Source: CALCZU01 sp964396165
GTDB lineage: Bacteria > Bdellovibrionota > FAC87 > UBA2466
Reading direction: 5' to 3'
Assembly: GCA_964396165.1 (NCBI GenBank)
Contig: CAYNEF010000001.1
Coordinates: forward strand, 62,001-126,000
DNA: 64,000 bases
In this document: positions 53,045 through 62,884 of the stretch, piece by piece
How positions within the stretch are numbered: position 1 is the first letter of the stretch
Layout: the number at the start of each line of letters is the position of its first letter
The notes under the pieces: model-generated
The model's database searches: none
What the model saw: only the letters and a program-made list of their open reading frames with translations
What the model was told of the DNA's origin: nothing
Translations under genes and position numbers: made by a program

Positions 53045-54727
53045 CTAGTATCGTTTAAACTTGATGACACGTTGTAAACGGCCTGCGGTACCGGTGTACC
53101 CACCGAGTAAAGCGCCCTCGATTCCGTAATCCGTTATCTTACCCAGAATGGTTTGATCAGCATCCAACGACAGTAAGATTGTCCCTGTATAAAAATCTAC
53201 GATTCCTGATTGTACAACACCGTACACAGTGCTGCTTCCGCAATAGAGCTCAGCGGTTCCAGTCAATGTGAAAGGAAAATAGGAAGGAACATGGTTATTT
53301 GAATTACTGATTGCCATCATCGTCAGATTGAAATCCATCGAGAAGCAGCTATTATTTGGCCGTGAAATATTGGCCGTATATTTTCCTTGCACAGGTTTAG
53401 GCAAATGCACACCATTAAAAATGGCCACATCCGGGTTTTCCCCTTTTACAAACTCAACTGTACCCACCTTGCCGTAACTTTTTGAGTAAAGAATACCTTT
53501 TAGTCCCTGCTCTCCCCATTCTGTTATTTTTAAGATCTGATCGCCTGTGCTATCCAAAAGCAATTCTTTGAATTTACCCAGAGCTAATTGAGTGGGCACA
53601 AAAGCTATCGAAATGGAACTATCCGTGTCTGTATCTGTACCATGATCGGTAGAAGGGAAAATTCTTCCCACCATAGAAACCATCTTCTGCCAGGAACGGT
53701 GATCGGAGTTTTCTACAGGAGCTCCTGAAAGCGCAATTTCTAAAGACATAATTTTATAGATATTACGTTCTTCTAAATGCAACACGCCGTAGTATTCCCC
53801 TTCTATATTCGAACGATCCTTTGTAGGAAAAATATGGTTTTCTATCTGTTCAATCCCCTTCAGATGGTGTTCTCGTGATTTTTTACTGCACTTGTACTTC
53901 ACCATGTACTCGTCCAACGAATCGGGTGCGGAAGCAAGGCGTGTGAATTCGCATCTGTTGCCGCATTTAATCGAATCGCCCTTTACGTGACAGGATTCTT
54001 CCGCAGCAGGAAGTAAAAGAACTGCAGAATAAGGATTGTAACTTGCCCCTAACCACGTGCCGAAGATAGTACTATTCCCCGCAAGAGTGGAAAAACGTGA
54101 GTAGCCCAATGTGCGGGCTCGGATCTGTACCCCTTGCAGTGTATTGATCTTATCCCGACTGGAATCTTCCAATTTACTTGCTTCGAGTTGCAAGGTGATG
54201 TCTTTGCCCTCGCATCTGCCTTTGTACTCACCAGTCAAAGACTTAACCATCGGGATATTAGGAAATATTGCGTTCACTTTTTCAAAGTCATCGGGAGTGG
54301 GGGTATAAACCAATTCAGCATGACCCCTAATAACACCACCACGGGTGCTTCTGATTTTGCCTGTAATTTTATTTCCATCATCCAGCACCATGCCTTGCCA
54401 GAATGTAAGATCTGTTCCAAATCCAGAGAGCATTCCATCCAAAACAATCTCTGAAGAATCCCAAAGATAATCTTCTACTACATAGTAATGGCTGACGTAT
54501 TCGTGGGTGGTAAAACCCCCTAACTTTAACTTTAAAAAAGCAATAAGTTGGGACTTGCCGTCCACTGTATCTCTTCTTTCAAACTCGATACACAATCCTA
54601 CTTTTTCCGTGCGCCCTTCGAAAGTCACAAACCCGATATAGGTACCTATCTTTGGACCAGCGGCGAAAAGGCGAGTGGTCAGAATTAGAATGAGAAAAAA
54701 TGCTTTGAAAATCCGTGTATTTTGCAA
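53045..54727 (-). CDS. Four-domain GYxG-repeat secreted protein
   Basis: 560 residues from a TTG at 54727 with AGGAG eight bases upstream; the ATG at 54775 gives 16 extra residues and a poorer leader. The signal peptide ends near RLFAA. Four tandem GYxG-like domains follow, opening IGTYIGFV, LTGEYKGRC, IEGEYYGVL and VQGKYTANI, and several close with a glycine-rich strand such as KSYGKVGTVEF. The first also has the THEYVSHYY equivalent. Cysteines cluster in domain 2 (ESCHVKG, IKCGNRCE). It is the largest member of the family in the window and stands away from any efflux gene. Confidence 0.7.
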   Translation of the reverse strand: MQNTRIFKAFFLILILTTRLFAAGPKIGTYIGFVTFEGRTEKVGLCIEFERRDTVDGKSQLIAFLKLKLGGFTTHEYVSHYYVVEDYLWDSSEIVLDGMLSGFGTDLTFWQGMVLDDGNKITGKIRSTRGGVIRGHAELVYTPTPDDFEKVNAIFPNIPMVKSLTGEYKGRCEGKDITLQLEASKLEDSSRDKINTLQGVQIRARTLGYSRFSTLAGNSTIFGTWLGASYNPYSAVLLLPAAEESCHVKGDSIKCGNRCEFTRLASAPDSLDEYMVKYKCSKKSREHHLKGIEQIENHIFPTKDRSNIEGEYYGVLHLEERNIYKIMSLEIALSGAPVENSDHRSWQKMVSMVGRIFPSTDHGTDTDTDSSISIAFVPTQLALGKFKELLLDSTGDQILKITEWGEQGLKGILYSKSYGKVGTVEFVKGENPDVAIFNGVHLPKPVQGKYTANISRPNNSCFSMDFNLTMMAISNSNNHVPSYFPFTLTGTAELYCGSSTVYGVVQSGIVDFYTGTILLSLDADQTILGKITDYGIEGALLGGYTGTAGRLQRVIKFKRY

Positions 54728-54818
54728 GGGAAAGACTCCTAAAAAGTGTGCTTTTTTAGCATTTTTAAGAGCCAATAATCAATACTCTTCAAGCGTGATG
54801 AAAGGTGACATTTATTGT

Positions 54819-54854
54819 CAAAAAAAAGAGGCGATCCTTTGGATGGATCGCCTC
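54819..54854 (-). terminator. Rho-independent terminator
   Basis: GAGGCGATCC paired perfectly with GGATCGCCTC; read leftwards it is followed by TCTTTTTTT. It closes the lipoprotein gene at 54889. Confidence 0.85.
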
Positions 54855-54888
54855 CTCTTCTTAAGTGAAAGGTTTTTAAAGCGCGCAA

Positions 54889-55452
54889 TTAAGCGTGGCA
54901 ATAAGCCCAGTTCAATTGCACTGCTGCATGTGGAATCTGGTTCAAGAAAAGTTGAACCATTGGCAAGATGACCAGTAATGCTTGAATGACTGGTGCATAT
55001 TGAGGAGCAATGACAGCAATGATTGGCGCTACTTGATTTAAAATAGCGATAATAGCGCTGATGTCTATCTGGCCTCCTGCTGCTACTCCACTAAATTGAG
55101 AAGCAAGCGACAGTGCTAGCGTCAATGCGCTGTTCGCATTTCCACCGGATACTGTATTTAGAACTGTAGACAAAGAAGCTAAATTGGAAGGATCCACTTT
55201 GATCTGACCAGAAGCAGCCATGGTGGAAATCAGTTGCATCAACTGAGCATAATCCACTGGTACTTTTGGGACAGAGGGAACTTTTGGTTTTTTAGAGAAC
55301 AAACCACTTCTTGAATTGTCACTTTCGGTAGCAGTACCACCGTTTAAGACATCAAGTGCCTGTTGTTCTGACATTTGCGTTTCGACTTTTTCTTTACCGC
55401 AAGCGCTGAGTAATAACAAAGCGATGGCGAGTGTAGATAGGGACTTTTTCAT
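54889..55452 (-). CDS. Lipoprotein with a hydrophobic Ala/Ile-rich C-terminal half
   Basis: 187 residues. Lipobox LLSAC (Cys18). A charged linker with a KVPSVPKVPV motif precedes a C-terminal half made of hydrophobic, Ala/Ile/Leu-rich helices (LTLALSLASQFSGVAAG, IIAILNQVAPIIAVIAPQYA). It could insert in or line a membrane. The AGGGACC before the start is a good ribosome binding site. No family recognised. Confidence 0.65.
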   Translation of the reverse strand: MKKSLSTLAIALLLLSACGKEKVETQMSEQQALDVLNGGTATESDNSRSGLFSKKPKVPSVPKVPVDYAQLMQLISTMAASGQIKVDPSNLASLSTVLNTVSGGNANSALTLALSLASQFSGVAAGGQIDISAIIAILNQVAPIIAVIAPQYAPVIQALLVILPMVQLFLNQIPHAAVQLNWAYCHA

Positions 55453-55625
55453 AGGGACCTCCGAGAGAGTTGTTTTTAGTTATTTATTGGAGGTAACGTG
55501 CAGCTATCGAAGAGAGTGGTTTTTAGGATGCGAAAAACCACTGAAATATCTTCTGTAATTCCAGTATTACTCTTGAATTAAGTTAGGAGTTTCCCGCAAA
55601 AATGAAATTAACGGCATACTTGAAA

Positions 55626-56864
55626 TTAACGGGGGCCGCGAAACCATTTCAGTATTTTCGTGTGTTTAGCCTCGGCAATACGTTGTGTTTTGTAGATACC
55701 TTTATGCCCTGAAAAATAAAAGCTTACGTAACACGCAACCAATGCATAAGGCGCAATCTGAAATCCAAAAATTTCCACAGCCATAATAGAACACGCAAGC
55801 GGGGTATTCGCGGCTGCACCAAATACGGCAGCAAAGCCGACTGCAGCAAGCAGACTTGCAGAAACAGGAAGTAAAGTACTAAGAGCACTTCCTAAAGTAG
55901 AACCGATAAATACCAAGGGAATAAATTCTCCTCCCTTAAATCCGGATCCCACAGTAAGAGCTGTGAAAATAAATTTATAAAGCGGAAACGAATAGGGAGA
56001 AACGTGGTTTAGCGAATCCTGTATTGTAGAAATTCCAAGCCCTGCATAACGGTATGTCCCTTCCCAGTAATACAAGAGCACTAACAAGATTCCCGCAACA
56101 AAGGGTCTTAAATAAGAAAGAGAAATGTATTTACTTTGCATTTTTTCTATCGTGTGTGTCGTTTTGGAAAATAACATTGCAGTGATTCCAAAAAGTATTC
56201 CTGCGATTGATACCCAAAGGAAAGACTGCAGTTGAAAAGGCCCTATTTCAATATTCGGGTAAACAGAGTGGGGCGCGTGCAACACGACTGCGGTGTAATA
56301 GGCAGTAAAGGAAGCCAGAAAACATTCAACGACTGCAAAGGGTCTTAACTTTCCAATCTGAATCACTTCCATTCCAAATACGACTCCCGCCCAAGGTGTC
56401 CCGATGGCGGCGCCAAATCCAGCGCCTGCTCCTGCCACAAGTAGAATTTTTCTTTCTTCCTTTTCTATTTTAAAAAAGTGCGAAAGCTGATCGGAAAGCG
56501 ATGCCCCCATTTGCACGGCAGTTCCTTCTCGCCCTGCCGATCCGCCAAATAAGTGCGTCACTACGGTCCCCAATAAAACAAGCGGAGCCATGACAAAAGG
56601 AATGGTATTTTTCGGATCGTGAATCTGTTCGAGGATAAGATTATTCCCTCGAGCCACTTCTTTTCCGAATCGGTGGTACAGCCAACCAATCGTAAGTCCA
56701 GCAAGCGGCAGAAACCAAATAAGAGATAGGTGTGCTTCTCGCGTTTTAGTCGCTATATCCAACAGAAAAAGAAAAACGGTTGCAGCAAGGCCAGAGAACA
56801 AACCCGACAATAAACTAAGTAAAATCCATTTAAGGGTGGGACGTCGTTTTTTACTGGGCTTCAT
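55626..56864 (-). CDS. CLC-family anion transporter, fluoride-type (EriC-F) candidate
   Basis: 412 residues with about ten membrane helices. The pore signatures are present: ARGNNLILEQIHDPKNTIPF, GSAGREGTAVQMGASL with the gating Glu, and FKGGEFIPLVFIGSTLGS. The GNN instead of GSGIP at the first site is typical of the CLC-F branch, which exports fluoride in exchange for protons. No fluoride riboswitch fits into the 25 bp upstream. Divergent from the 56890 gene. Confidence 0.85.
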   Translation of the reverse strand: MKPSKKRRPTLKWILLSLLSGLFSGLAATVFLFLLDIATKTREAHLSLIWFLPLAGLTIGWLYHRFGKEVARGNNLILEQIHDPKNTIPFVMAPLVLLGTVVTHLFGGSAGREGTAVQMGASLSDQLSHFFKIEKEERKILLVAGAGAGFGAAIGTPWAGVVFGMEVIQIGKLRPFAVVECFLASFTAYYTAVVLHAPHSVYPNIEIGPFQLQSFLWVSIAGILFGITAMLFSKTTHTIEKMQSKYISLSYLRPFVAGILLVLLYYWEGTYRYAGLGISTIQDSLNHVSPYSFPLYKFIFTALTVGSGFKGGEFIPLVFIGSTLGSALSTLLPVSASLLAAVGFAAVFGAAANTPLACSIMAVEIFGFQIAPYALVACYVSFYFSGHKGIYKTQRIAEAKHTKILKWFRGPR

Positions 56865-56889
56865 ATGCAGGCTCCATTATAACCAATTA

Positions 56890-57393
56890 GTGAGTCGCAG
56901 ACTAAAATTTCTCTGTCTTTTACTTTATCTGCAACTTTACCCAATCTGTTTCGCTGCTGCCAAAAGAACTCCTGTAAATCCTCCGCAAGTTCTTTTTGAA
57001 TTGGGAACTTTGCTCGACACTCCAAATTTTTCAATCCTCTGGCACCTGGAATTTGGAGCTTGTCTTGTAAACAATATCCATGGCTGTCTGGGGATTCATG
57101 CCGCTTATAGAACGGAAAATAACGACGCAAATACCTACCCCGTCTTTCCCGTTTTTATCTCTTATGAGCAAAGTTTCGATAAATACTTAAGAGACTTTTC
57201 TGTCAGTACGTTGATAGGACAAAACAGCCGCGGATCAGCGGGCCAAATTGATTCTCTCTTTCTTCTCGGGTGGAGGTGGGTGAATCCACTTCTACATACA
57301 AATTTAGCTGTCGGTGTCGGGCCCAGATTGATACTGCTCGGTGAATCTAGCGTTTCGGGAGTATTGACGATAAAAATGGGTTATTCACTATAA
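56890..57393 (+). CDS. Small secreted or outer-membrane protein
   Basis: 167 residues from GTG 56890, chosen because it directly precedes a signal peptide (FLCLLLYLQLYPICFAA); the frame runs upstream into the CLC gene. The mature part has beta-barrel-like alternation (FPVFISYEQSFDKYLRDFSV, LFLLGWRWVN, TNLAVGVGPRLILLGES) and ends VLTIKMGYSL. Probably a small outer-membrane protein. No SD is visible, so the start is uncertain. Confidence 0.55.
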   Translation: MSRRLKFLCLLLYLQLYPICFAAAKRTPVNPPQVLFELGTLLDTPNFSILWHLEFGACLVNNIHGCLGIHAAYRTENNDANTYPVFPVFISYEQSFDKYLRDFSVSTLIGQNSRGSAGQIDSLFLLGWRWVNPLLHTNLAVGVGPRLILLGESSVSGVLTIKMGYSL

Positions 57394-57467
57394 TGCATTG
57401 CAACACTGCTCTAACCGCTAGAGTGCATCCTTGAATTATCCTGCTATTAGCTTTATAAATCAGATAG

Positions 57468-58538
57468 ATGAAAAATATTCTTATCCTCGGGGGAAGCGGG
57501 TTTGTCGGTTCTCAACTGGCAAAACGTCTCAAATCCCATAATCCCAAAGCCTCTATTCTAGCGATAGATAATTTAAAACGAAGAGGATCGGAATTAAATC
57601 TCGCCGACTTTAAGAAACTCGGCATTGATTTTTCCCATGCCGATATTCGAGTAAGCAGCGACTTATTCGATCTCTCAGGCAATTTTGATTTAGTAATCGA
57701 TTGTTCTGCAGAGCCAAGTGTCCTTGCCGGACTTAACTCGGCACCTAATTATCTTTTGCAGACAAATCTAATGGGTACCCTCAATGTGCTTGAGTTTGTA
57801 CGTCAACGAGCTAAAAAACTTTTATTCTTATCCACGTCACGCGTGTATTCGATACAACCACTTACCGAAATAAAGCTGAATGAATCAGAAAGCCGTTTTG
57901 ATGCGAATGCGAAACAAGAAATAGCAGGAGTAAATAACCAAGGAATCAGTGAAATCTTTCCGACACATCTTGCCCGTTCGCTTTACGGAGCAAGCAAACT
58001 TTGTTCAGAGCAATTGATTCAAGAGTATAACTACACGTATGGTACAGAAACACTTATCAACCGATGTGGCGTAATTGCAGGCCCGGGACAATTTGGAAAA
58101 ACGGATCAAGGCGTGTTTACTCTTTGGGTAGCGAAACATTTCTTTAAAGGGCAACTTACCTATACGGGTTTTGGCGGTCAGGGAAAACAAGTCCGTGATT
58201 TGTTACACCCAGAAGATCTCTTTGACCTTGTTGTAAAACAAATCAACGATTCAAAACCCTGGAAAGCCGAAACGTACAATGTCGGTGGTGGACTTGCTTG
58301 CAGTACTTCCTTAAAAGAGCTGACACAACTTGCGATTGAAAGTACGGGAAATAAAATTTCTATTGAATCAAAACCTACGACAACCAGTGTGGATATCCCC
58401 TGGTATGTAACGGACAGTACTAAAGCGAGTAAGTATTACCAATGGAGTCCCAAACACACAGCTAAATCAATTGTCGGAGATATCACCAACTGGATTCGCG
58501 AGAACCAACGCTCTCTCGAACCGCTTTTCATGAATTAG
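57468..58538 (+). CDS. NAD-dependent sugar-nucleotide epimerase/dehydratase
   Basis: 356 residues, extended SDR. The nucleotide site is ILGGSGFVGSQL and the catalytic pair is YGASK (Tyr and Lys). LLHPEDLFDLVV and YYQWSPK are typical of the family. It acts on an NDP-sugar, in the cytoplasm, to make a surface-polysaccharide precursor. The next gene is a related SDR 7 bp downstream; the pair may carry out consecutive steps. Confidence 0.88.
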   Translation: MKNILILGGSGFVGSQLAKRLKSHNPKASILAIDNLKRRGSELNLADFKKLGIDFSHADIRVSSDLFDLSGNFDLVIDCSAEPSVLAGLNSAPNYLLQTNLMGTLNVLEFVRQRAKKLLFLSTSRVYSIQPLTEIKLNESESRFDANAKQEIAGVNNQGISEIFPTHLARSLYGASKLCSEQLIQEYNYTYGTETLINRCGVIAGPGQFGKTDQGVFTLWVAKHFFKGQLTYTGFGGQGKQVRDLLHPEDLFDLVVKQINDSKPWKAETYNVGGGLACSTSLKELTQLAIESTGNKISIESKPTTTSVDIPWYVTDSTKASKYYQWSPKHTAKSIVGDITNWIRENQRSLEPLFMN

Positions 58539-58545
58539 GATTAAT

Positions 58546-59613
58546 ATGAGTATTGCGCTAGTAACAGGATCTTCGGGTTTAATTGGAAGTGAAACCTGTA
58601 AGTTTTTTCACGAAAAAGGAATGAAAATAGTCGGGATCGACAATGATCTTCGCAAATATTTTTTTGGTGCTGACGCTTCCACTAACTGGAACACATCACA
58701 ACTACAAAAATCTTTAAAAAACTTCACACACCATGCTATCGATATCCGGGATCAAGAAGGTATTTTCAAACTTTTTAAAGAATATAAAAGCGAAATTAAG
58801 GCAGTCATCCATACTGCTGCACAACCCAGCCACGACTGGGCTGCCAAAGAGCCTTTTACCGACTTTACTGTTAACGCTAACGGCACGCTCGTGATGCTGG
58901 AAGCAACCAGACAATTTTGCCCGGATGCCGCATTTATTTTTACTTCTACCAATAAGGTTTATGGTGACACACCTAATTTTCTTCCTCTAGTCGAGAAAGA
59001 TAGACGCTGGGAACTGGACGCCTCACACAGGTACTCTGAATTTGGAATTGATGAATCGATGAGTATTGATTCTTCCAAACACAGTATATTCGGCGCGAGT
59101 AAAGTGGCGGCGGATGTCATGGTACAGGAATACGGACACTATTTTGGAATGCACACTTCTGTTTTTAGAGGCGGGTGTTTGACAGGCCCTGCGCATTCAG
59201 GCGCCGAATTGCACGGCTTTTTGGCTTATCTGGTAAAATGCGCAATCACTGGAAAGCAATATAATATTTTCGGTTATAAGGGAAAACAGGTTCGCGACAA
59301 TATCCACTCCTATGACTTGGTAAACGCGTTTTGGCATTTCTTTGAAAAACCAAAAAGTGCATCCGTATACAATATGGGTGGATCTCGCCACAGTAATTGC
59401 TCGGTTTTAGAAGCAATTGATCTTCTGGAAACCATGACCAATAAAAAGTTCAATTACACCGTAACGGATACAGCGCGCTCAGGGGATCATATCTGGTGGA
59501 TAAGTGATGTCAGACGTTTTCAAAAAGACTATCCGGGCTGGAAATACAAATACGATTTAAAAACTATCTTAAGCGAAATTGTAGCTGCCACAATAGAGCG
59601 CTCAAAAAACTAA
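58546..59613 (+). CDS. NAD-dependent epimerase, CDP-paratose 2-epimerase-like
   Basis: 355 residues. Nucleotide site VTGSSGLIGSETC; the segment AAQPSHDWAAKEPFTDF followed by TSTNKVYGDTPN is characteristic of CDP-tyvelose/paratose 2-epimerase-like SDRs, and FGASK holds the catalytic Tyr-Lys variation (Phe precedes GASK; the general base may be elsewhere). The product would be a dideoxy or related NDP-sugar. Co-transcribed with the preceding SDR and the DUF1207 gene 3 bp later. Confidence 0.85.
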   Translation: MSIALVTGSSGLIGSETCKFFHEKGMKIVGIDNDLRKYFFGADASTNWNTSQLQKSLKNFTHHAIDIRDQEGIFKLFKEYKSEIKAVIHTAAQPSHDWAAKEPFTDFTVNANGTLVMLEATRQFCPDAAFIFTSTNKVYGDTPNFLPLVEKDRRWELDASHRYSEFGIDESMSIDSSKHSIFGASKVAADVMVQEYGHYFGMHTSVFRGGCLTGPAHSGAELHGFLAYLVKCAITGKQYNIFGYKGKQVRDNIHSYDLVNAFWHFFEKPKSASVYNMGGSRHSNCSVLEAIDLLETMTNKKFNYTVTDTARSGDHIWWISDVRRFQKDYPGWKYKYDLKTILSEIVAATIERSKN

Positions 59614-59616
59614 TAC

Positions 59617-60417
59617 ATGAAAAAACTTGCCGTTGTTTTTCTATTCTTCAGCTCCATTGCTCTACCTGCAGCTGTTGACTATTTCTCAGACGCTCCCAGA
59701 GCTTTCAAATCACTTCTTGCAGATCCGAGAGAAGCGCAATTTCGGGTTGGCTATTTAAAAACGGGTGAAAAAAACTCCTACCTGGATATGGTAATGGGGG
59801 GGCAGTTAAACATAGTGAACATCATTCTTGAAAACGGACATATTTTAAATATCGGATTAAAAGGGCTCATTTCTTCCCGTTTTCAGTTTGCCTCCAAATC
59901 ATTTGATCTTCAAAACTCGGATTACATCGGTGGGCTAACAGTTGTCTTTGGCAGAAACACTACATTTTTGGAACTTTTCCATTCACACCAGAGCTCTCAC
60001 TTTGGAGACGATCTTGTAGCAAGTAATCCCGCTATTTTTAAAAATTATAGTTATGAATCTGTCAGACTTCTCTTCTCAAAAGAATTCGTATTTCCGTTGC
60101 GTGTATATGGTGGTCCTAAACTTATTTATCGCGCGGATCCGGAAGAGTTACTAATGAAATCGCACATTATCTTGGGCGCCACTTATTTTCCCGAACTCAT
60201 AAATGATCTGTATTTCGCTCTCAACTTTGAATCTAAACAGGAAAATGACTGGACTGTAGACTCAGCATTTACGGTTGGATATATGTTAGGAGAAGGTGCA
60301 AAAGTGCAACGCAGACAAAGATTATTTTTAGAGATTTACAATGGTTACTCACCCATGGGGCAATTGTCTAAGATAAGAGAATTTTCTGTGCTAGCGGGTT
60401 TCGCGTTCACTCTTTAA
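59617..60417 (+). CDS. DUF1207-type outer-membrane protein
   Basis: 266 residues with a signal peptide (MKKLAVVFLFFSSIALPAA). The diagnostic stretch is FHSHQSSHFGDDL; the family also has DYFSDAPRAFKSLLADPREA at the mature start. Barrel-like strands end with VLAGFAFTL. It is the third gene of the polysaccharide-precursor operon, so it might export or assemble the product. Its 3' end overlaps the convergent lipoprotein gene by 27 bp. Confidence 0.8.
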   Translation: MKKLAVVFLFFSSIALPAAVDYFSDAPRAFKSLLADPREAQFRVGYLKTGEKNSYLDMVMGGQLNIVNIILENGHILNIGLKGLISSRFQFASKSFDLQNSDYIGGLTVVFGRNTTFLELFHSHQSSHFGDDLVASNPAIFKNYSYESVRLLFSKEFVFPLRVYGGPKLIYRADPEELLMKSHIILGATYFPELINDLYFALNFESKQENDWTVDSAFTVGYMLGEGAKVQRRQRLFLEIYNGYSPMGQLSKIREFSVLAGFAFTL

Positions 60418-61089
60418 ATATATCCACTCGGGGTTTTGCTCTCTAAAATTTGTTAGAAGATCGGCGATACCACCTTCTGCTTTTTCCATTCCTATCTGTG
60501 TACCTTCAATTTCATTTTCAATCAGAACAGAAGTGACGCTCTCTGATAGCGATTCAAGCAGAATTTTTCCCTTCCAATAGCCTATGTGCTTTGTACCCTT
60601 GATTTTTTGGTATTGGATTTCCACCTTCTTCGTTTCGAAAGATTTCCCTTCAAACAAATGCATAAAGGCTATTACCCAGCGTTGCTTGAACATAGATGGG
60701 CCTGCCGAATAATTTGCTTCAAAAAAAAACGGGGTTGAGGGATCCTGCACTTTGCTTAAACCATCCATATTGGCATCACGCCACTTCACACCTAATGCGC
60801 TATGCGAAACGGCCCAGGTTTCAGTCATTGGCCGATATACGCAACCGCCCCCTTTTGCAAAGTACCGCTCTTCTGTTGCATGCTTATCGATAATCATCGG
60901 CTCAATACTTACCCACGTTTTTTGTGTAGCATCATATTTACAGACGGTAGTGGATAACTCCGTTTTCTTGTTTGGATCTATTTGGGTACTGGGGCTAGAT
61001 TCTGGTTCTTTGATAAATGGTGTGTCATCTCCGTCTTGAGAACCGCAGCCACTTAAGAAAAATACAATAAGAAGATAAAGTATGGGCAC
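60391..61089 (-). CDS. Lipoprotein of unknown function
   Basis: 232 residues from GTG 61089, five bases after the purK stop; the ORF upstream belongs to purK in another frame. Lipobox FLSGCG. A Thr/Pro/Ser-rich linker precedes a domain with DANMDGLSKVQD, which resembles a Ca-binding loop. No family recognised. Likely coupled to purK transcription. Confidence 0.6.
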   Translation of the reverse strand: MPILYLLIVFFLSGCGSQDGDDTPFIKEPESSPSTQIDPNKKTELSTTVCKYDATQKTWVSIEPMIIDKHATEERYFAKGGGCVYRPMTETWAVSHSALGVKWRDANMDGLSKVQDPSTPFFFEANYSAGPSMFKQRWVIAFMHLFEGKSFETKKVEIQYQKIKGTKHIGYWKGKILLESLSESVTSVLIENEIEGTQIGMEKAEGGIADLLTNFREQNPEWIYLKSERETR

Positions 61090-61094
61090 AGGCG

Positions 61095-62240
61095 CTATGT
61101 TAGCATCTCGCGCGCCTTTAGTGCAACCTCGCGAGCGGTGTCTACTTTGTCTGCGAGGCAAGTAATGTGTCCCATTTTTCTACCAGGTCTTGCCTGCTCT
61201 TTTCCATACAGGTGCAAATAAACATCAGGAAGGTCGAGTACTTTTTTCCAGTTTGGCTCACCCTTTGCCCAAACATCGCCGAGTAAATTTACCATCGCTG
61301 CCGGCCTGTGCATTTTAGTAGAGCCTAAGGGAAGTCCTGTTACTGCTCTTAGTTGCTGTTCGAACTGAGAAGTTACGGATGCTTCAATCGTCAGATGCCC
61401 GGAGTTGTGTGGACGTGGTGCAAGTTCATTCACAATCAATTTTTGATCTTTTGTAACAAAAAATTCGATGCAGAAGGTTCCGACTACTCCCAGTTTTTCC
61501 GTGATTTTCTTTCCCAGAAGAACAGCTTGATCCGCTACGCTCTCAGTCACTTTCGCAGGACAAATCGTCAGGTCCAGTACATGGTTTTTATGCACATTTT
61601 CAAACAGATTCCAATGCACAAAATTTCCAGACTTGGATCTGGCACAGACAAGGGAAATCTCTTTGTCGAACTGGACAAAAGATTCTAACACTGAAGCCGT
61701 CACGGTGTTCGTGCTTAAGAAAAATTGCAATTCCACTTCATTTTGAAACTTTGTCTGCCCTTTTCCGTCATACCCAAAACCAGCCGTTTTTAAAATACAC
61801 GGAAAACCCAACTGTTTTGCAGAGTTCATGAGCGAATCATTGCTGGACACTTCTCGAAAAGGAGCGAGAGGGAAATTATTATCGAGCAAAAACTTTTTTT
61901 CTCTCAAACGGTGTTGCGTTGTTTGCAGCACCTGAGTGCTGGGGTATACGGGCACTAACTCTTCCAGGCGACTTGTTGTTAGGGCTGGGATATTTTCGAA
62001 CTCAAGTGTTACGACTTTTACCTGAGATGCAAACTTGGCAAGGCTGTCCATATCCTCATACTCTGCCTGTATGTGTTCTGCTACTTGAGATAGAGGAGGA
62101 TCTTTTTCCGGCGAATAACCGATTACTTTGTACCCAAGTCGTGCGGCGCTCATTGCCAGCATTCGCCCCAACTGTCCACCGCCAAGCACTCCAATTGTTT
62201 CACCGGGTAAAACAATTTTGTTTTTGGAAGCGTCGATCAT
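61095..62240 (-). CDS. purK: N5-carboxyaminoimidazole ribonucleotide synthase
   Basis: 381 residues. ATP-grasp enzyme: IGVLGGGQLGRMLAMSAARL, LEFENIPALT, ILKTAGFGYDGKGQTKF, and ELAPRPHNSGHLTIEAS with active-site Arg and Asn. It carboxylates AIR with bicarbonate and ATP in de novo purine synthesis, making the substrate of PurE. Overlaps purE by 4 bp. Intact. Confidence 0.97.
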   Translation of the reverse strand: MIDASKNKIVLPGETIGVLGGGQLGRMLAMSAARLGYKVIGYSPEKDPPLSQVAEHIQAEYEDMDSLAKFASQVKVVTLEFENIPALTTSRLEELVPVYPSTQVLQTTQHRLREKKFLLDNNFPLAPFREVSSNDSLMNSAKQLGFPCILKTAGFGYDGKGQTKFQNEVELQFFLSTNTVTASVLESFVQFDKEISLVCARSKSGNFVHWNLFENVHKNHVLDLTICPAKVTESVADQAVLLGKKITEKLGVVGTFCIEFFVTKDQKLIVNELAPRPHNSGHLTIEASVTSQFEQQLRAVTGLPLGSTKMHRPAAMVNLLGDVWAKGEPNWKKVLDLPDVYLHLYGKEQARPGRKMGHITCLADKVDTAREVALKAREMLT

Positions 62241-62731
62241 TTTAATTTTTCTTTAAGTACTTTGGAAGTTTGCTTGTTTCTAAATTGTTTAATTTTTTGA
62301 TTTAATTTTGAATCCTGCAAAGAAAGAATCTGAATAGCGAGAAGGGCCGCATTTTTTGCACCGGCTTTTCCAATCGCAAGGGAGCCTACTGGAATGCCTG
62401 CAGGCATTTGTACAATGGAAAGCAGGGAATCTAAACCATGCAAAGTTTTGCTTTCTACCGGAACTCCGAGTACTGGAAGCGTCGTTTCTGCCGCAATCAT
62501 CCCTGGCAAATGGGCAGATCCACCGGCACCGGCAATAATTACTTGTATCCCGCGCGACTCTGCCGTTTCTGCAAATTCTCTTAAAAGTTTTGGAGTTCTG
62601 TGGGCTGAAACAATTCCACACTCATGGGGAACGCCGAATTCCTTCAAAATTGCAGCCGTTTCCTTCATGGTTTCCCAATCCGACTTGCTTCCCATGACAA
62701 TCGCCACCAAAACTTTTGAATTCTTTTTCAC
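62237..62731 (-). CDS. purE: N5-carboxyaminoimidazole ribonucleotide mutase
   Basis: 164 residues. MGSKSDWETM, SAHRTPK (catalytic His), GAGGSAHLPGMIAAETTLPV and SIVQMPAGIPVGSLAIGKAG are diagnostic of bacterial class I PurE. It converts N5-CAIR to CAIR. First gene of the purEK pair. Confidence 0.97.
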   Translation of the reverse strand: MKKNSKVLVAIVMGSKSDWETMKETAAILKEFGVPHECGIVSAHRTPKLLREFAETAESRGIQVIIAGAGGSAHLPGMIAAETTLPVLGVPVESKTLHGLDSLLSIVQMPAGIPVGSLAIGKAGAKNAALLAIQILSLQDSKLNQKIKQFRNKQTSKVLKEKLK

Positions 62732-62884
62732 GCCCCAGTTCTACACCAAATCCCCCCCATAAGTCCACCCACAGACCCAAAACCAAAAGCCCACATATTT
62801 TCAAATGAATCAGGAGTACAAACGAGCAGAGTCACAATCATCTGGTGTTTTAATTGGGAAGAAATTTAGAGCAATGGCAGGGAG

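Noticed and set aside
55603..55632. Short direct repeat TGAAATTAACGG after the CLC gene
   Set aside because: Only 12 bp, twice, 18 bp apart; too small and AT-rich to interpret, and one copy overlaps the stop codon.
56836..56889. A longer start for the 56890 gene, inside the CLC gene
   Set aside because: The extra residues form no signal peptide, and the GTG at 56890 sits directly before one.
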